The notes: generated by a model not told the origin, from the letters alone. Numbered from the stretch's first letter, positions 1 to 11,427 are shown. The stretch is 64,000 bases of DNA from Kudoa neothunni (GCA_964304625.1 OZ199840.1:9672001-9736000), one strand, 5' to 3'. A program made the numbers and translations.

Positions 1-333
1 AATTCGATTATTTCTGAATTATATTTTTTGTAAATTTCAAAATATGTAAACATATTATTGAAAATAGGGTTAAATTAACGAAAATTTAGTTTTGGTGAAA
101 ATATTTAAATAATTCGACTTTGGTTTTATTAAAATCAATTTATATGGTATTTTTTCCATGTGAAGTTTTTAAATATTTTATTAAAGTTATTCTTCTTATA
201 AAAATGAGTATTTTTAATTTTGAAATTACGTTAATAATGATGTTTAATATGGAATAATTATCGAAATACAAACGTGACACGACTTCCATGTGGTAACATT
301 CGGCACGAGGGAGAGCTAAAATGGTGGGTCGAA
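1..333. other. AT-rich spacer
   Basis: No gene, RNA or repeat structure that I can support. The terminal inverted repeat of the adjacent mariner-like element probably lies near its right end, but I could not define it. Confidence 0.5.
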
Positions 334-1315
334 AAGAACACAGTAATGGTGCTAGAAATATTGCGCTCAACACGATAGTTTCCGAAGGAAGGTTGCTTGC
401 TGAAAAAACAGAAGCACTGGAATTCCACGTTCAACTTTGAGCGATATGGTTAAAAAATATTTTGAAAAGGAGGAGCGCACAAAAGGACAAAAAGGCGGTG
501 TAAGGAATGTAAAACTTACGGAAAGCATAAAAAATGAAACGCTACGCCTAATTAATGATGACTGCACTATCACATTGCGGTTCATTGTGGATAAATATGG
601 GGTAATTGTGTGTGTTACCGCTGTAAGGAAGGAAATGGATTAAATCAATGGATATTACATTCAAAATGGTGAGAGGTATCCCTAATAGTAGAAACTCTCC
701 TGATGTAAAATAGGAGCGATAACATTACGCTGATTGGAACACAAATTTATCAATCTACGTAAGATAAAACAAAATGGTATTCATCGATGAGAGCCCTTTT
801 TCCATGCACATGTTACGCTCACACGGACGCTCGCTAATTAGTACAACTCCAAATCCTGTTGTCATGAACAGTAGAGGTCGTAATGTCACCATGATATTTG
901 CCGTAGGCGCGATCAATGTTGTACATTGTGAGGTTGTTCAAGACAGTGTGGGTGGTAACATCTTCCGACAGATTTTGTTAAAGATTGAAGAAATACATGG
1001 AGATGGAAACTTCATTATAGTTATAGATAATGTAAGGTTTCATCATTGAAATCCCGATTTTTATGATGAATACCCATACGAAATAAAGTATTTTCCAAGG
1101 TATTCACCTTTTTTGAATCCTTGCAAAGAGATATTTTCAAAGGTAAAGAGTGGAATGAGGCGAAATAGACCCATTCAAGGAAAAAACGATTTAATTTAAC
1201 GGATGAAGCGCTCCACTGAGGAAGTTCAAGAACCTCACCTAAATAAAAGCCTTCTTCCAGCATTCGGAATCATTCCTTGGAAGATGCCATACATAAGTGA
1301 CATCGATAGAAACTA
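334..1315 (+). mobile_element. IS630/Tc1-mariner transposase, decayed
   Basis: This is a dead DNA transposon coding region. The N-terminal part starts at 334 (MVGRKEHSNGARN) and contains a helix-turn-helix-like stretch (RSTLSDMVKKYFEKE, about 425-475). The catalytic part at 774-1315 shows the first Asp in VFIDESPFSMHM, the second in VIDNVRFHH, and a Glu in SPFLNPCKEIF. The last two are about 33 residues apart, which is the DDE spacing of the IS630/Tc1/mariner group. The frame is interrupted by stops at 1048-1050 and 1198-1200, and by a break between the HTH part and the DDE part. The reading continues to a natural-looking end at about 1315. No terminal inverted repeats or TA target duplications were identified, so the true element ends are unknown. 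Family assignment is firm; the exact lineage is not. Confidence 0.85.
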
Positions 1316-3896
1316 ATTTATTGATGCTTGTTTTCCTGTTTGTTCCTCACTTCAAAACTTTATTTCTTGCTTATTAACTCATGAACGGTTTCAATTTTAA
1401 CAAATTACATGATTCTTCATAATGATTGTGTTTAATAAAAGAGCTTATCCTGAGGGATGAAAATAAATATCAAAATAACATTCTTTATTAAAAATAATTG
1501 AATAATTTTTTGACGGAAAAATAATAATGTAAATATCATATTTGATTCTGATTTGAAATAATTATGGAATATAAAACTATTTAGCATTTTGTCAAATTTT
1601 TAATAGGTGAAATTGATCTAGTATCAATTGCGATAAATTTAAATGAAAAAACCTCTACACTATAAAATGGATTTTTTCCATTTTTACCTGAATTTGAAAT
1701 TGACTTTTGTTGAGATAAAATTATTGACTCTCAATATAATCATTACGATTAAAATAACGTAATTTTTTATTTGAGGAAGATGCAACTATTTTTTGAATGC
1801 TGCATCATGTATTTTTTAGTCACAAAATGATCATAGAATGAATTTAATATGATTTCTTCCGAGAATTTTTTCAGTTAATTGACTATATTAATATGTATAA
1901 AGCTTTATTTTTATATTGATGTTATAACATTTTGATTTAATGCATTATTATGATTAATATTGAAATATTAGCTTTCTCTACCCATTGTCTTAAAAAAATT
2001 TTAAGATATATATAATATTTTTATCCTATTATTTTATCAATTTGTAAAGAGCGATGTAACTTATTTTATTTGAATAATAAATGGTCGAAGCAAAATAAAT
2101 TTTTATTATAAAGATATGTTATTAATGGTGTGCCGAAAAGGGAATGCAAAACCTTGATGGGATAATAAAAAATTTAATGAATTATAAATCTAATAAATTG
2201 GTAAAAATCAAAATTTCAATTTCGGACCGCCTCTCGCACGGTCCGGATTGGAATGTCTCACGTCCGGGATTGGATGAAAACCCCGGCAATAGTGATTATG
2301 CTTGTAAATTATATAGAGCGAATAATTCTAAAATTGTGTGAGTTTTAAAATCATCTAAAATATGAGCGAACCTTTTAATATGTAAAACAACTAATATACA
2401 TATGGTCAGTCTATTACTGTATTTCTTTGGGTCATATAAAGTGTTTTATTGTAATAAAATAAAAACTCCAAGTATTTGTCAATTAAATGTCTCTAGTTTA
2501 ATTTATATTGAAAATGTAGGTCAATATTTGAATTAATGACAAATCGACAAGGGTTCTTACTTTGAATTTTGTAAAAAATACTAACTCCATAAAAGTAGAA
2601 TACCTTTCAATCAACTCTTTCTTGATTAAAATGGATAGAAATCAATTATATTCCCATTATAGAATGATAATACTTTGTTAAATAATAAAAAAAATTTCAT
2701 TTGAAGATATTTCATAGTTGTTTCTTGATTATGGTTAGCTTTTAAAAAGGGTGGAAGGTATTGGCACGGTAAATTTTACTCCTAAACATCGCGGGTACTT
2801 GCATAATGAAAATTTTTAACCCCAGCAACTCATACTAAAAAGCTTTAGACAGATTTTAATTTTTTGAATCCGTAATTTTTAATTATTTATGTTCCGCTGC
2901 ATAAATCTTAAAGTCATAAATCATCAAATACAGTAAAAACAAGTTACACTCAAATGTTATTCACTAAGTTAATGACAATTTAATTATTTAAATATTGCAA
3001 TAATACGTTTTCAAAAATTATTTTACAATTAAATTAAACTTTTAACTAATAAATTAAACAAACACAGAAAATAAATTATTATCGTGTATTTATTTAATTA
3101 ATAATTAAAATATTCATATTCGATTATTAGGTTGATGGACTAAAAGATCGACAGTCAAAACCACGACAATTTTCCCATGCAAGTTTCTAGTATATTACAA
3201 TCATATTCTGAGGCACTGGCTATTGAGAAGATAGTTTTTAATCCAAAATGGCAAACGCGCACGCGCATTGTCAATTTTTAATCCCAGTAACTTCTATTTA
3301 TGGTCGATTTAAAACGTCCATTTTTTAGAATCTGCTGTATTTAATTATTTTTTGACCATCGCAAACTTTTTTAGGGCCAAAAATAATTAAGTACACTCAA
3401 AACTATATCTACCTGGATATTGTGATCCGTGTCAATAGCCACTTCAAAAATATTATTTGATGGACTTTATAAATTAATCCACTATAAGATTTACTTTTAT
3501 TTATAAAAAAAGTGTCAAATAAAAATAATTCGGGTAAAAAACGTTTCCGCTTTGATAAATGTAAACTTCAATAATGCACCAATGTCTACAGGAATTTTTA
3601 TCTAAATAAAGAAGTGAAGATTATTCAGACAAACCTCCGTTCAAATTTAAAAAATTCGAATAATTGTAGAAAAAAATATAACCGCCAGAAATAGTAGAAA
3701 ATCACTGGGAAAAAATTCATATAAATCGAGTAATCGCACATTTTCAAACAGTAACACATAAAAAAGTGCAAATCAACTTAAAATCAAGAAGATTATCTGA
3801 TAAAATGCTTAAAAATATCAGCTAAAAATTCTTTTATTAACATAATAATGTACATACACACAAAAAAACAACAAAAAGTATTGAATTAATTATATA
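1316..3896. other. AT-rich spacer without recognisable genes
   Basis: I see no convincing coding exon on either strand. Two features stand out: a pair of GC-rich hairpins at 2,223-2,286, and a GC-rich NRF-1-like block at about 3,250-3,262 just after an AAAATGGC (YY1-like) word. That combination would suit a housekeeping promoter, but no gene could be attached to it. Confidence 0.5.
2223..2286. repeat. two adjacent GC-rich hairpins
   Basis: CGGACC and GGTCCG bracket an 11-base loop at 2,223-2,245. A second stem, CCGGG with CCCGG, spans 2,264-2,286. The word GGATTGGA, or a variant of it, follows or sits in both units. The GC content is very different from the flanks. This may be a fragment of a repeat family. 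Confidence 0.5.
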
Positions 3897-4133
3897 TTAA
3901 GATAATTTGGAATGATTTGTTGTGGAATATTCCATGCTTGGAGTAATCTTAGAAGGCGTCGCGATGGTGTTTGTAACGTCGGACTCTGCAAACGCTCTAC
4001 TAATATCATTTTTGTTCAGTATCCACAGTGCTTTTGTGATGAATCGAATAACAAGACCAATCAACCAAAGAAAAGCTATAAAAATTGATTTGTTGATTAG
4101 CTGACCAACTTCGCTCATTGAATGCTCATACAA
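3897..4133 (-). CDS. possible small single-pass membrane protein (78 aa)
   Basis: I do not recognise this protein. A single uninterrupted frame runs from ATG at 4,133 to a stop at 3,897. It begins MYEHSMSEVGQLINKSIF, so Met6 is an alternative start. A strongly hydrophobic stretch at about residues 16-36 (IFIAFLWLIGLVIRFITKAL) could be one membrane helix. A Ser/Thr-rich hydrophilic tail follows (SDVTNTIATPSKITPSMEY). The start lies about 33 bp downstream, in the direction of transcription, of an alternating GC block at 4,166-4,182. That is the arrangement expected of a housekeeping promoter, and it is the main reason for keeping this ORF. Short open frames are common in AT-rich DNA, so it could be chance. 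Confidence 0.35.
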   Translation of the reverse strand: MYEHSMSEVGQLINKSIFIAFLWLIGLVIRFITKALWILNKNDISRAFAESDVTNTIATPSKITPSMEYSTTNHSKLS

Positions 4134-4165
4134 AAATACGAATCAATGGATTCAATAATTGTTTG

Positions 4166-4182
4166 TCGTGCGCGCGCGCGCA
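4166..4182. promoter_or_regulatory. alternating GC block, NRF-1-like
   Basis: GTGCGCGCGCGCGCACC lies just upstream of the minus-strand ORF starting at 4,133. It resembles tandem or overlapping NRF-1 half-sites and is also a simple (GC)n tract. A regulatory role is inferred only. Confidence 0.3.
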
Positions 4183-5439
4183 CCAGCAGAAACCGTGTCG
4201 AATTTTAATTTAATACAAATTAGAATAGTTGTCAAAATGAGGTTAATTTCATTGAAACAATATTCTTAATAAATTTACAATTTTTTATGGTCATTCAAGC
4301 AGTACGTTTATTTTTAAAAAGGTACACTCCTTGGAGAAAACCTGTTGATATTTAAGCATATTTAAGCATTACTGTAATTTTTCAAACCAAAAACACCTTT
4401 ACATTTTAGATTTATTCGTATTTGGATAATTTACCTTGTATACTTTTGGATTAGTTTTTATTTTTGTTATAAAGCAAAGGTTTCAATTATTAATAAATCG
4501 GGGAATTACGTTGAAATTGTGAATACGTAAGTTACCACTCACAGCTTATTAAAATCTCATTAACATCATTTATAAAATTGAAAAAAATGAGTAACAATTA
4601 TTATTTTTATTGCTGACGCACCTTAAGTTGATTGTATTTTTTATCGTTTTTAGACTAATAATAAATTTTATAACTGGAGGATTAATTTCTATTGCAAAAA
4701 TTTTTTAAGCACTGAAAGTCCTATTTAAGTTATTTAAATAGAACTTTGTTTAGTGAATAAATGAAATTTAATCGTTAATTAAATTGCTCGTAAAATTAAG
4801 ATCATTATATTTTTGGTCATTAAGTTGTAAAATAAATTTAAAAATACTCAATACTTTCTCTCAATATCTCAATTTATATTTATATTTGAATTGAAAATAT
4901 GAGCATATGTTTTTTTATCTAAATCATTACACTGAAAAAAATAATGTCAAGTTATAAAATTCATAAATAAAAATGGAGAAATAAAATATACAGGATTTGA
5001 CGTGCTAATTAGATTAACATAATCGTAGAATTTCTCCATTCAAGAATAAGACTAAAAGTTAAAATTTTCCATCACATGGTATCGGGTAAAACTGGGCATT
5101 AGCGCTAGTATTAAATAAATAACCAAATACGACACAATTGATGGTAACCCGAATGTGCAATGTCGATATAAACCAGCGCTTCTCAACTAAAACTGGACTC
5201 ACATCCTTTTTGCGTACAATAAGGTGTAACTGACTCAAAATTTCTCGAAAATTATTTTCAATTTTGATCGGATCTCGCACCCCCTAAGGTATGGGCATCC
5301 CCAGTTGGGAACTCCTGATATAAACATGTCTCCCTTGTCTGAATACAGCCATAATTCCTCTGATTATAATTACTCTTGTTAGAGTATTATATTTAACTAT
5401 CAATAATGTTTGGTGGCGGACAATATATATTGGTGATTA
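4183..5439. other. AT-rich spacer
   Basis: No supportable gene. Short open frames here are hydrophobic or low-complexity and look like chance. Confidence 0.5.
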
Positions 5440-6035
5440 TAATAATGGTCTCTTCATTGGGAGAGGTTATGAATTTTTTAGCTTCACTTCGTTAAATTGT
5501 CTATAATCCACACAAAGTCTCGATGAACCATCCTTTTTGGGGACTAATATTACATTAGAAACCCAGGGGCTTATTGACTCTTCGATGATACCGTCCTCTA
5601 AGAGTTTATCTACATGTTTCTTGATGAGGGTTCGTTGACTAAATGCATGCCGTCTCAAATTTTGATGGATAGTTGAGGTTCCACTTGAGACTTTGATATG
5701 ATGGTTTGCTCCTCTAACACTATTGAGAGTTTGTGATTTATTGTAGATAAGTTCTTTGTATCGTTCGTGCGATAGTCTTGTTACTTCGTCATTTTTGACA
5801 ATGATTTTTCGTACATCAGCTCGACATAGTTTAAGAAAATTACGTTGTCATCCAAGGAAAATTTCTAGTCCGAATTTTTTTGAGTATATCCTTACCAATA
5901 ATGAATTTCTTGTTGACTGATTGAAGCATCAGTATATCACAGCACGTTGTAACATTTTTATGTTGACACATTGATCGACATGCCCCATTTATATGTACAC
6001 ATGAGCCGTCCGCTAATATCGCCGAAATTGGTACA

Positions 6036-6052
6036 GGTGTACAGGTGTACAG
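6036..6052. repeat. short GTACAG tandem repeat
   Basis: About three consecutive copies of the hexamer GTACAG lie inside the Gypsy fossil. This is a local slippage repeat. Confidence 0.6.
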
Positions 6053-7055
6053 GTATAAGGGGTTCTAATTTATATTTTCGTGCGAGACAACTGCTTATTA
6101 AACTTCTTTGTGAACCTGTGTACATAATTCCAATTATTGGAATATTATTTAATATGATTTTGATCTTAATGAGATTAAATTCAGCAGTATCAATAAAAAA
6201 AGAGACAGAATAAATTGACCTTTTCGAAAAACAATTATTGCTATTATGACCAATTTTTTTGCAGTTGTAGCTGTAAGGTTTCTTTTTGAGATTGACCTTT
6301 TGTTGGTATTGTTCTCCAAAATTTTCAGCCTTTTGCTCAGGTCCTCGATAATACCAGTCATATCGCTGAGCATCTTGTATGTGTTTTGCTGTTTTCCTCG
6401 GATTACCGCGTTGCAAAAATCAGAATCGATCTTTCCGCCAGCATCGGTGTCGATTCCTTTGACATCCTCCAAGTCAGCTTGCATTAAGGCTGTTTGTTCC
6501 GCAATTACTTCCTTTTGATTGTTTAGAGTCATTTCTATAGACTCAGCAGCATCGAGAAGTTCCTCGTATTTTAGGGATTTTGTCATAAATAAATGCTGCT
6601 GCATTGTTGGATTTGAACATCCTTTTATAAATTAATTCCGGCAAATTATCTCCAGAGAATCAGCAGAACCTCTGAATAGTGCTTTTTTTGCGAGGCCGCG
6701 GAAAAAAGACCAAAGACTAAAGAAGCGAGCGGTTTCGGAGGGTCCTTGCAAAGCCAATACAAAGCGATTGTGTGCCACATAGGAAGATTCGCAACGAGAA
6801 TAATTTCCTCGTATTCTCCTTTCGAGTCATAACTTTGGTCCTTTAGTGATTTGAAAACTTCTTCATAAAGTAATATTTTCAAAATAGCACAATTATCATC
6901 TTGTTCGCTGATCTTGTCGATTTGGCAGGTCAGTTCGAATTTGTCAAGCCACGCAAGTACATGCTGTGACCCATCGAATACAGCGATCCTGCTCACTGCG
7001 CCAATGTTAGAATCTTTGATAGAGTGCACCAATGAAGAGACTATTGTAATAATCA

Positions 7056-7058
<3 letters not shown>

Positions 7059-7090
<32 letters not shown>

Positions 7091-7103
7091 CTCGCTCGCT
7101 CGC
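7059..7103. repeat. (AT)n followed by (CTCG)n microsatellite
   Basis: An AT dinucleotide run of about 14 units is followed directly by CGCTCGCTCGCTCGC. It adjoins the 5' side of the Gypsy fossil. Confidence 0.85.
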
Positions 7104-7113
7104 TTCCAAACAT

Positions 7114-8775
7114 TATCGATAGTTAAATATGACTCTCTAACAAATCGTACGCTGATTATTCAATTTATGACAACTCTTCGTCATTTTGTATTATTTTTTT
7201 ATTGTAGATAGCAATAAAAAACACATTATAATTGTTTTTATGAAAGAATCACTGTTTGCAATCATTTTGTGTGTTTCTTTGTAATATTATATCGTGTTGT
7301 GTATAAGAAAATATAATAACATGAATTATTCGAATTATTTTCATAAATAAAAAATCACCGAAATAAACCTATGAATACAATCATATTCTAAAGTAACGTA
7401 TTCACATGTAATTTTGAGCATTGGCAAGCAAGCCGCAAACTTAATAATTGATTGTTTAAGCAACATTCAAGATATGAATTTTCCTCATATTTTTTCTCCA
7501 ATATTAACTTCTATTTAAGGCAATTTTATGAAATAAATACGCGGAGTATACTTTTACACCATATTTAATATTTATTTGATGGGTTCAGGTTATCCGTCTA
7601 CTAATACTAAGGCGGTAAATAATGCGTCGTTCTAAATGAATCCGTATTTAATAAAAAGTTGTTTTATGTAATTTATAAACTAAAGCTACATAAAAACTAG
7701 CCAATTTTAATAATTAATAAACGGCTACTTTACGTATTATATATTGAATTACTTGTAAAGTTACATAAATAATTTTTCTCTCAAAAATTTTTATTATGGT
7801 TAATTAACCTAAATATACATTTTTACGAGTATGAAAACTAACTTTATTCCAACATATATGTAGAAAAAACAGTTCGAATAATCGTATACAATCGGAAAAT
7901 ATTGATTCTGCAGTATTCTTAGATTTATTCTTTATTCATTTGATAGAATAATTTTTTACTAACAATTATGGACGAATATGATTTTATAAACTAAAATAAA
8001 CGATAAAAAACTGGTGTCCATTGGACCTAAAAAATGACGTGATGAATAAGTGATTTTACAATGCTTGGGGGGTTAATTAACCTAAATCTTTTTATTAATT
8101 AAAATCAAATATTATGGTTGTTATTATTATTAGATTCGTAATCCTCTTAAAATTTCGACCCCCTTTTTTCCCAAGAATACGCACTCAACCATAGATTTCA
8201 AATGTGTGTGAGAGTCAATTGTCCCTTATTTCAGGAATATTGATGACTACAATTCCTTAATTCTAATAATGAGATTATAACATTTTTTTTGAATTTTTCA
8301 TCGAAACTAACCATCTACAAAAATTTACACGAAGATTACCGAACGTTAAAAATTGATTTCTTGCTTTGTTGTGGCCAGTTAAATAGCTGTGCCATATAAA
8401 AATTTAACCAAGTTTTAAAGTAAATACAATAAAATTCAACCTAATACCAAATTATTTAAGAATCCTTGTCAAATATGTATTATACACGCGCACGCACGTA
8501 TATATAATTAATTGCAATTTTTTGTACTAATTTAACATATAATTTATAATTAAACTATGAAATTATTCACTAACACTTTTCGAACTATAATCTCTACACG
8601 TATGAATACATTTTAAAGTCGATACATTGAACAAATATTTTACAAGGTTTAAATAAACTTACGAGAAACAATGAAAAAATATTATTTTTTATAAATTAAA
8701 TATATGTGTGTCTTAATTAGTATAATTATTTTAAATCTTTAAAAAAATTACTGACAAAGACAAATCACTAAAAAT
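7114..8775. other. AT-rich spacer
   Basis: No recognisable gene on either strand. One GC-alternating block at about 8,485-8,497 (ACACGCGCACGCAC) was noted, with no gene attached to it. Confidence 0.5.
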
Positions 8776-9173
8776 CTAATATAATTTTAAATCTTTAAAA
8801 AATAGGTTAACAACGTTCCTTTGATAAGGTTTCAGGCGAGACATGTGGGTATATTTTCCGGTTGTTCGATCCACAAATGATGCAAAATATTGTTTTGGAG
8901 GAGTAGATCGGCGTAATGTTTTAACTCCAATTCATCGGATACCTAGTCAATTATTAATCAAACTACACCAACCAACATCCACAAACTCCTAGCACTATTT
9001 TATGCATAGATTGCAATTGATGGAGATAGTTTTTGGTGTCATCGTCAGCGAGATTTTCTATAATAACCGCAACCGACGCATGACATCCTTGGGCAACAAC
9101 AGCGCCGCGTGAATAGTTGAATTTTTTTAGTGAGATCTTTTCTCAGTAGTATTATTTGAACTAATTTTTCCAT
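8776..9173 (-). CDS. PTRHD1: PTRHD1 (peptidyl-tRNA hydrolase domain protein), frame disturbed twice
   Basis: This is a PTH2-fold protein of the PTRHD1 type, a family implicated in peptidyl-tRNA handling. Exon 1 (9,173-8,987) begins [17 protein letters not shown] and continues in another frame as [17 protein letters not shown] and [13 protein letters not shown]. The GA(V/L)VAQ-CHA motif is the conserved PTH2 signature. A 44-bp intron (8,943-8,986, GT-AG, phase 0) is followed by exon 2 (from 8,942), which reads [32 protein letters not shown], then [14 protein letters not shown] to a stop at 8,776. Length (about 120 aa) and domain order match the family. Two frame changes sit exactly in homopolymers: a run of seven A after RKDLT, and a CC pair where the family predicts CCC, before KPY. 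They could be consensus errors or a decaying gene. It diverges from the SWSAP1-like gene, with 98 bp between the starts. Confidence 0.85.
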
Positions 9174-9271
9174 ACTTGAAGATGAGTAAAAATATGCAGG
9201 ATCTGGGATGTATTTTAGTATAATGCGCGTGCGCGAGAAATTAACCCATTGGATTTTATAAAAGTCTAGTT
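9174..9271. promoter_or_regulatory. 98-bp divergent promoter with NRF-1-type site
   Basis: The spacer between the start codons of the minus-strand PTRHD1 gene and the plus-strand SWSAP1-like gene contains TGCGCGTGCGCG at about 9,223-9,234. This closely matches the NRF-1 consensus (YGCGCAYGCGCR). NRF-1 sites are typical of bidirectional housekeeping promoters in animals. The motif and spacing are seen; the function is inferred. Confidence 0.5.
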
Positions 9272-10061
9272 ATGCTAACAAAGATAATTTCACATGTTTA
9301 TAATATTGATGGATTAAAGAATGTAGATGGTAGGTGTAATTTACGTTCATCGACCCATATCCCTTTCGCCACACGTCAAACATGTGGCCTAATATATTTA
9401 AAATCTTGTGGAAACTTTTGTTCGAAATCGATTGATAATAATGATAATAATAATAACAATAACAATAATAAAGGACCAATTTTATTTATCGATTGTAATC
9501 TAACATTTCCACTGGAATCGTTCAATAAATTCTTTTTATCAAAAAATCACTAAGAAAAATTTTATTGTATATTTCATTGAATGTCGGACTAAAATAATCT
9601 TTAAACACAATTTATGTTGGTCAGAGTGAAGATCTGCTGGAGAAGTTGGTAATTTTCAGACCTTGTTGTTTAGAAGAGCTGAAAAACTTTCTTATGGATT
9701 CAATTATCGATCGCATTGCAATCACTCAACCACACCCTTACAGCTGTATCCTGATCAATCTATCTGCTCATATTGCGAGATATTTGTCCACCAAACTTAG
9801 AATTGACCACGATAATTTTTTATCGTTAAGTAGTTATGATTAGGTTCATCGATAAATGATAAAACCCCTTTTTTAGATCACCTCTTCAATCATATTGCTT
9901 CTAAACATAATTCATCCGTTTTATGCTTTTTAGATTCGACCGAGCCTTTCGTTGAAAATTCTTCAAATTCCTCTAGGCTGATACTAACCAATTTTAATAT
10001 TGTTATCAAAGTTGTTGATAATGACAACGGCGACAAGATTGCTAATATTGTATACCAATAA
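9272..10061 (+). CDS. SWSAP1/RAD51-paralogue-like RecA-fold protein (proposed)
   Basis: The proposed three-exon gene has exons 9,272-9,519, 9,627-9,829 and 9,877-10,061; phases agree at both junctions. The second intron is 47 bp and clear. The first (107 bp) is less certain. Exon 1 contains LKSCGNFCSKSID, which sits where a Walker A loop is expected but is degenerate. A poly-Asn tract follows, then GPILFIDCNLTFPLE, matching the strand after Walker A in SWSAP1 (GPVLFL...). Exon 2 has LLEKLVIFRPCCLEELKNFL and HPYSCILINLSAHI, the latter in the Walker B position. Exon 3 (NHLFNHIASKHNSSVLCF) ends KIANIVYQ. SWSAP1 works with the SWIM protein ZSWIM7/Sws1 in RAD51-dependent recombination. The order of elements and the length (about 210 aa) fit, but sequence similarity is weak. 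The true start may lie upstream. Confidence 0.45.
9433..9472 (+). repeat. AAT/AAC trinucleotide tract coding poly-Asn
   Basis: A run of AAT, AAC and GAT codons encodes DNNDNNNNNNNN between the putative Walker A region and the next strand of the SWSAP1-like protein. It is an expandable coding microsatellite if the gene model is right. Confidence 0.6.
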
Positions 10062-10341
10062 TTATGTTTATAATATAACTTGTTTTCTTATTTTTTGGAA
10101 TTCCTTAATTAATTAATTGTGTAAATTTTTTGCTTAATTGAGATATTTCAGTCAGGTGGGTGTAGACTTGGGGAAATAGATGAGATGTGCGTAAATATAG
10201 ATAAATAGTAAGAGTTGTCGTAAGTTGTCGAAGAATATTTGATAGTGTAGTCATTAATTGTTAGGTGGGATAATGAGACTTCAAATATACGCCCATACAT
10301 TTATTAGAGGAGATTTGATTATATGTCTCACATTTAACTAT

Positions 10342-11046
10342 ATGATTTCTATATTTGGGCTGATAAATAGTTATATCTTCTATTTTTAGTTTATTTTTCT
10401 ATTATTTTATAACAGATAGTCAAAAAGGTTATTTTTCAAAGTCAATCGAATCGATATCTAAGAATTTTGCTAGTTTCTCTGCTCGAATCTGTAAAGCTAA
10501 TCCAATTAGTGTAATTTTTGGCGGATATCTATGTGATTTTCTCCATTATTGATTATAGTGCCCCGTTCTAACTTCTCTTCAAAAAACTTTTAATGAAACT
10601 CTTAGACATAAAAAAATATGCAACGATGGAAAATTGTGCGAAGAGGAAATAGGTAATGGATTTTCTCCACTTACTCCTCATTATATTCACTTTTATGATC
10701 CAGTACTCCAAAATAACCCTTATTGCGACTTTTGTGTTGTAAATTCTATTTTTTGTCATTTTTATAATTGCTTAGACAATGGTCACGTTTATTTATCAAG
10801 AACAACAACGCTTGAGCTATCTCTTTGACCACATGGATTTCAAAGTACAGGTCTGTCTTAATTCACCAAATTTGGAGGAATATGTTACAGTGAGGATAGA
10901 AAAATATTGCCTTATTAATTCAATTTTAGTGTCATTACATCCTTAACCTGTGTAGTGTGATTATTAAAAATATAAATTACATTCCAGGGCAACATGGTAT
11001 ACATCCAAGCGATCATTGTAAAAGACTTTACAACTGCTCGCACTGA
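10342..11046 (+). CDS. saposin-B-like secreted protein, copy 1
   Basis: The multi-exon gene has exons 10,416-10,510, 10,559-10,652, 10,704-10,738, 10,776-10,883 and 10,930-11,046. Introns are 37-51 bp and all phases agree. A possible first exon at 10,342-10,369 joins in phase but makes a poor signal peptide, so the true start is uncertain. The product has an N-terminal part (SKNFASFSARICKANPIS, CPVLTSLQKTFNETLRHK) followed by a cysteine pattern NPYCDFC, VQVC, CHYILNLC, HPSDHCKRLYNC. That is the six-Cys order of saposin-B domains, including the C-terminal G-x-P-x-x-x-C-x(4)-C-like end (GQHGIHPSDHCKRLYNC). Saposin-like proteins bind lipids or membranes. The next gene downstream is a diverged paralogue with the same exon boundaries. 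Fold assignment is by pattern only. Confidence 0.65.
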
Positions 11047-11427
11047 TCAATCAAATGCGTGGTTACATAATTGTTCTCGGGAATTTATTTAGCTCTTATT
11101 TCATTTTCTAGAGTAGTTTATTTTAACTTTTTGTTTCTTAAATAAAAGATTGAAATAATCTGTTCTTTTTGTAATTAATTCAAATAATTCTAAAACAACT
11201 CGTAATCATTCTATTTAACATATTTACAACTTCAATAATTGATATTTTTATTCCACATTAAGCTATATAAAAAACGCCACGAAATAGAGAATATCGCAAT
11301 GATTAAAATAATATAATGGAATTTATCAAATTAATACATTATTAAATGCGCAATTATTTTGAAAATTTTTTATTTTATATAAATATTAATTTAGTGTTAG
11401 AAGACAATATATTCCAAAAAAACTGAA

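Larger units (their letters stand above)
5440..7113 (-). mobile_element. Ty3/Gypsy-type LTR retroelement fossil, internal part only
   Basis: This is a minus-strand fossil of an LTR retrotransposon. Parts in order from the 5' side are a gag capsid-like region (about 6,650-7,040), a CCHC zinc-knuckle region (about 6,230-6,290), an aspartic-protease-like region (about 5,950-6,200), and the N-terminal part of a reverse transcriptase (about 5,470-5,660). The RT part includes the family-typical words [14 protein letters not shown] and [11 protein letters not shown]. The element is broken, probably with five or more interruptions. The rest of RT, RNase H and integrase are absent, and no LTR pair was seen. 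It is an old copy. Gypsy rather than BEL or Copia follows from the RT words and the gag-CCHC-protease-RT order. Confidence 0.8.

Noticed and set aside
5440-7113. LTR pair for the Gypsy fossil
   Set aside because: No matching flanking direct repeats were seen; only internal sequence remains.
9272-9479. Minus-strand frame rich in Tyr
   Set aside because: It is the reverse reading of the AAT/AAC tract; the plus strand has the better gene model.
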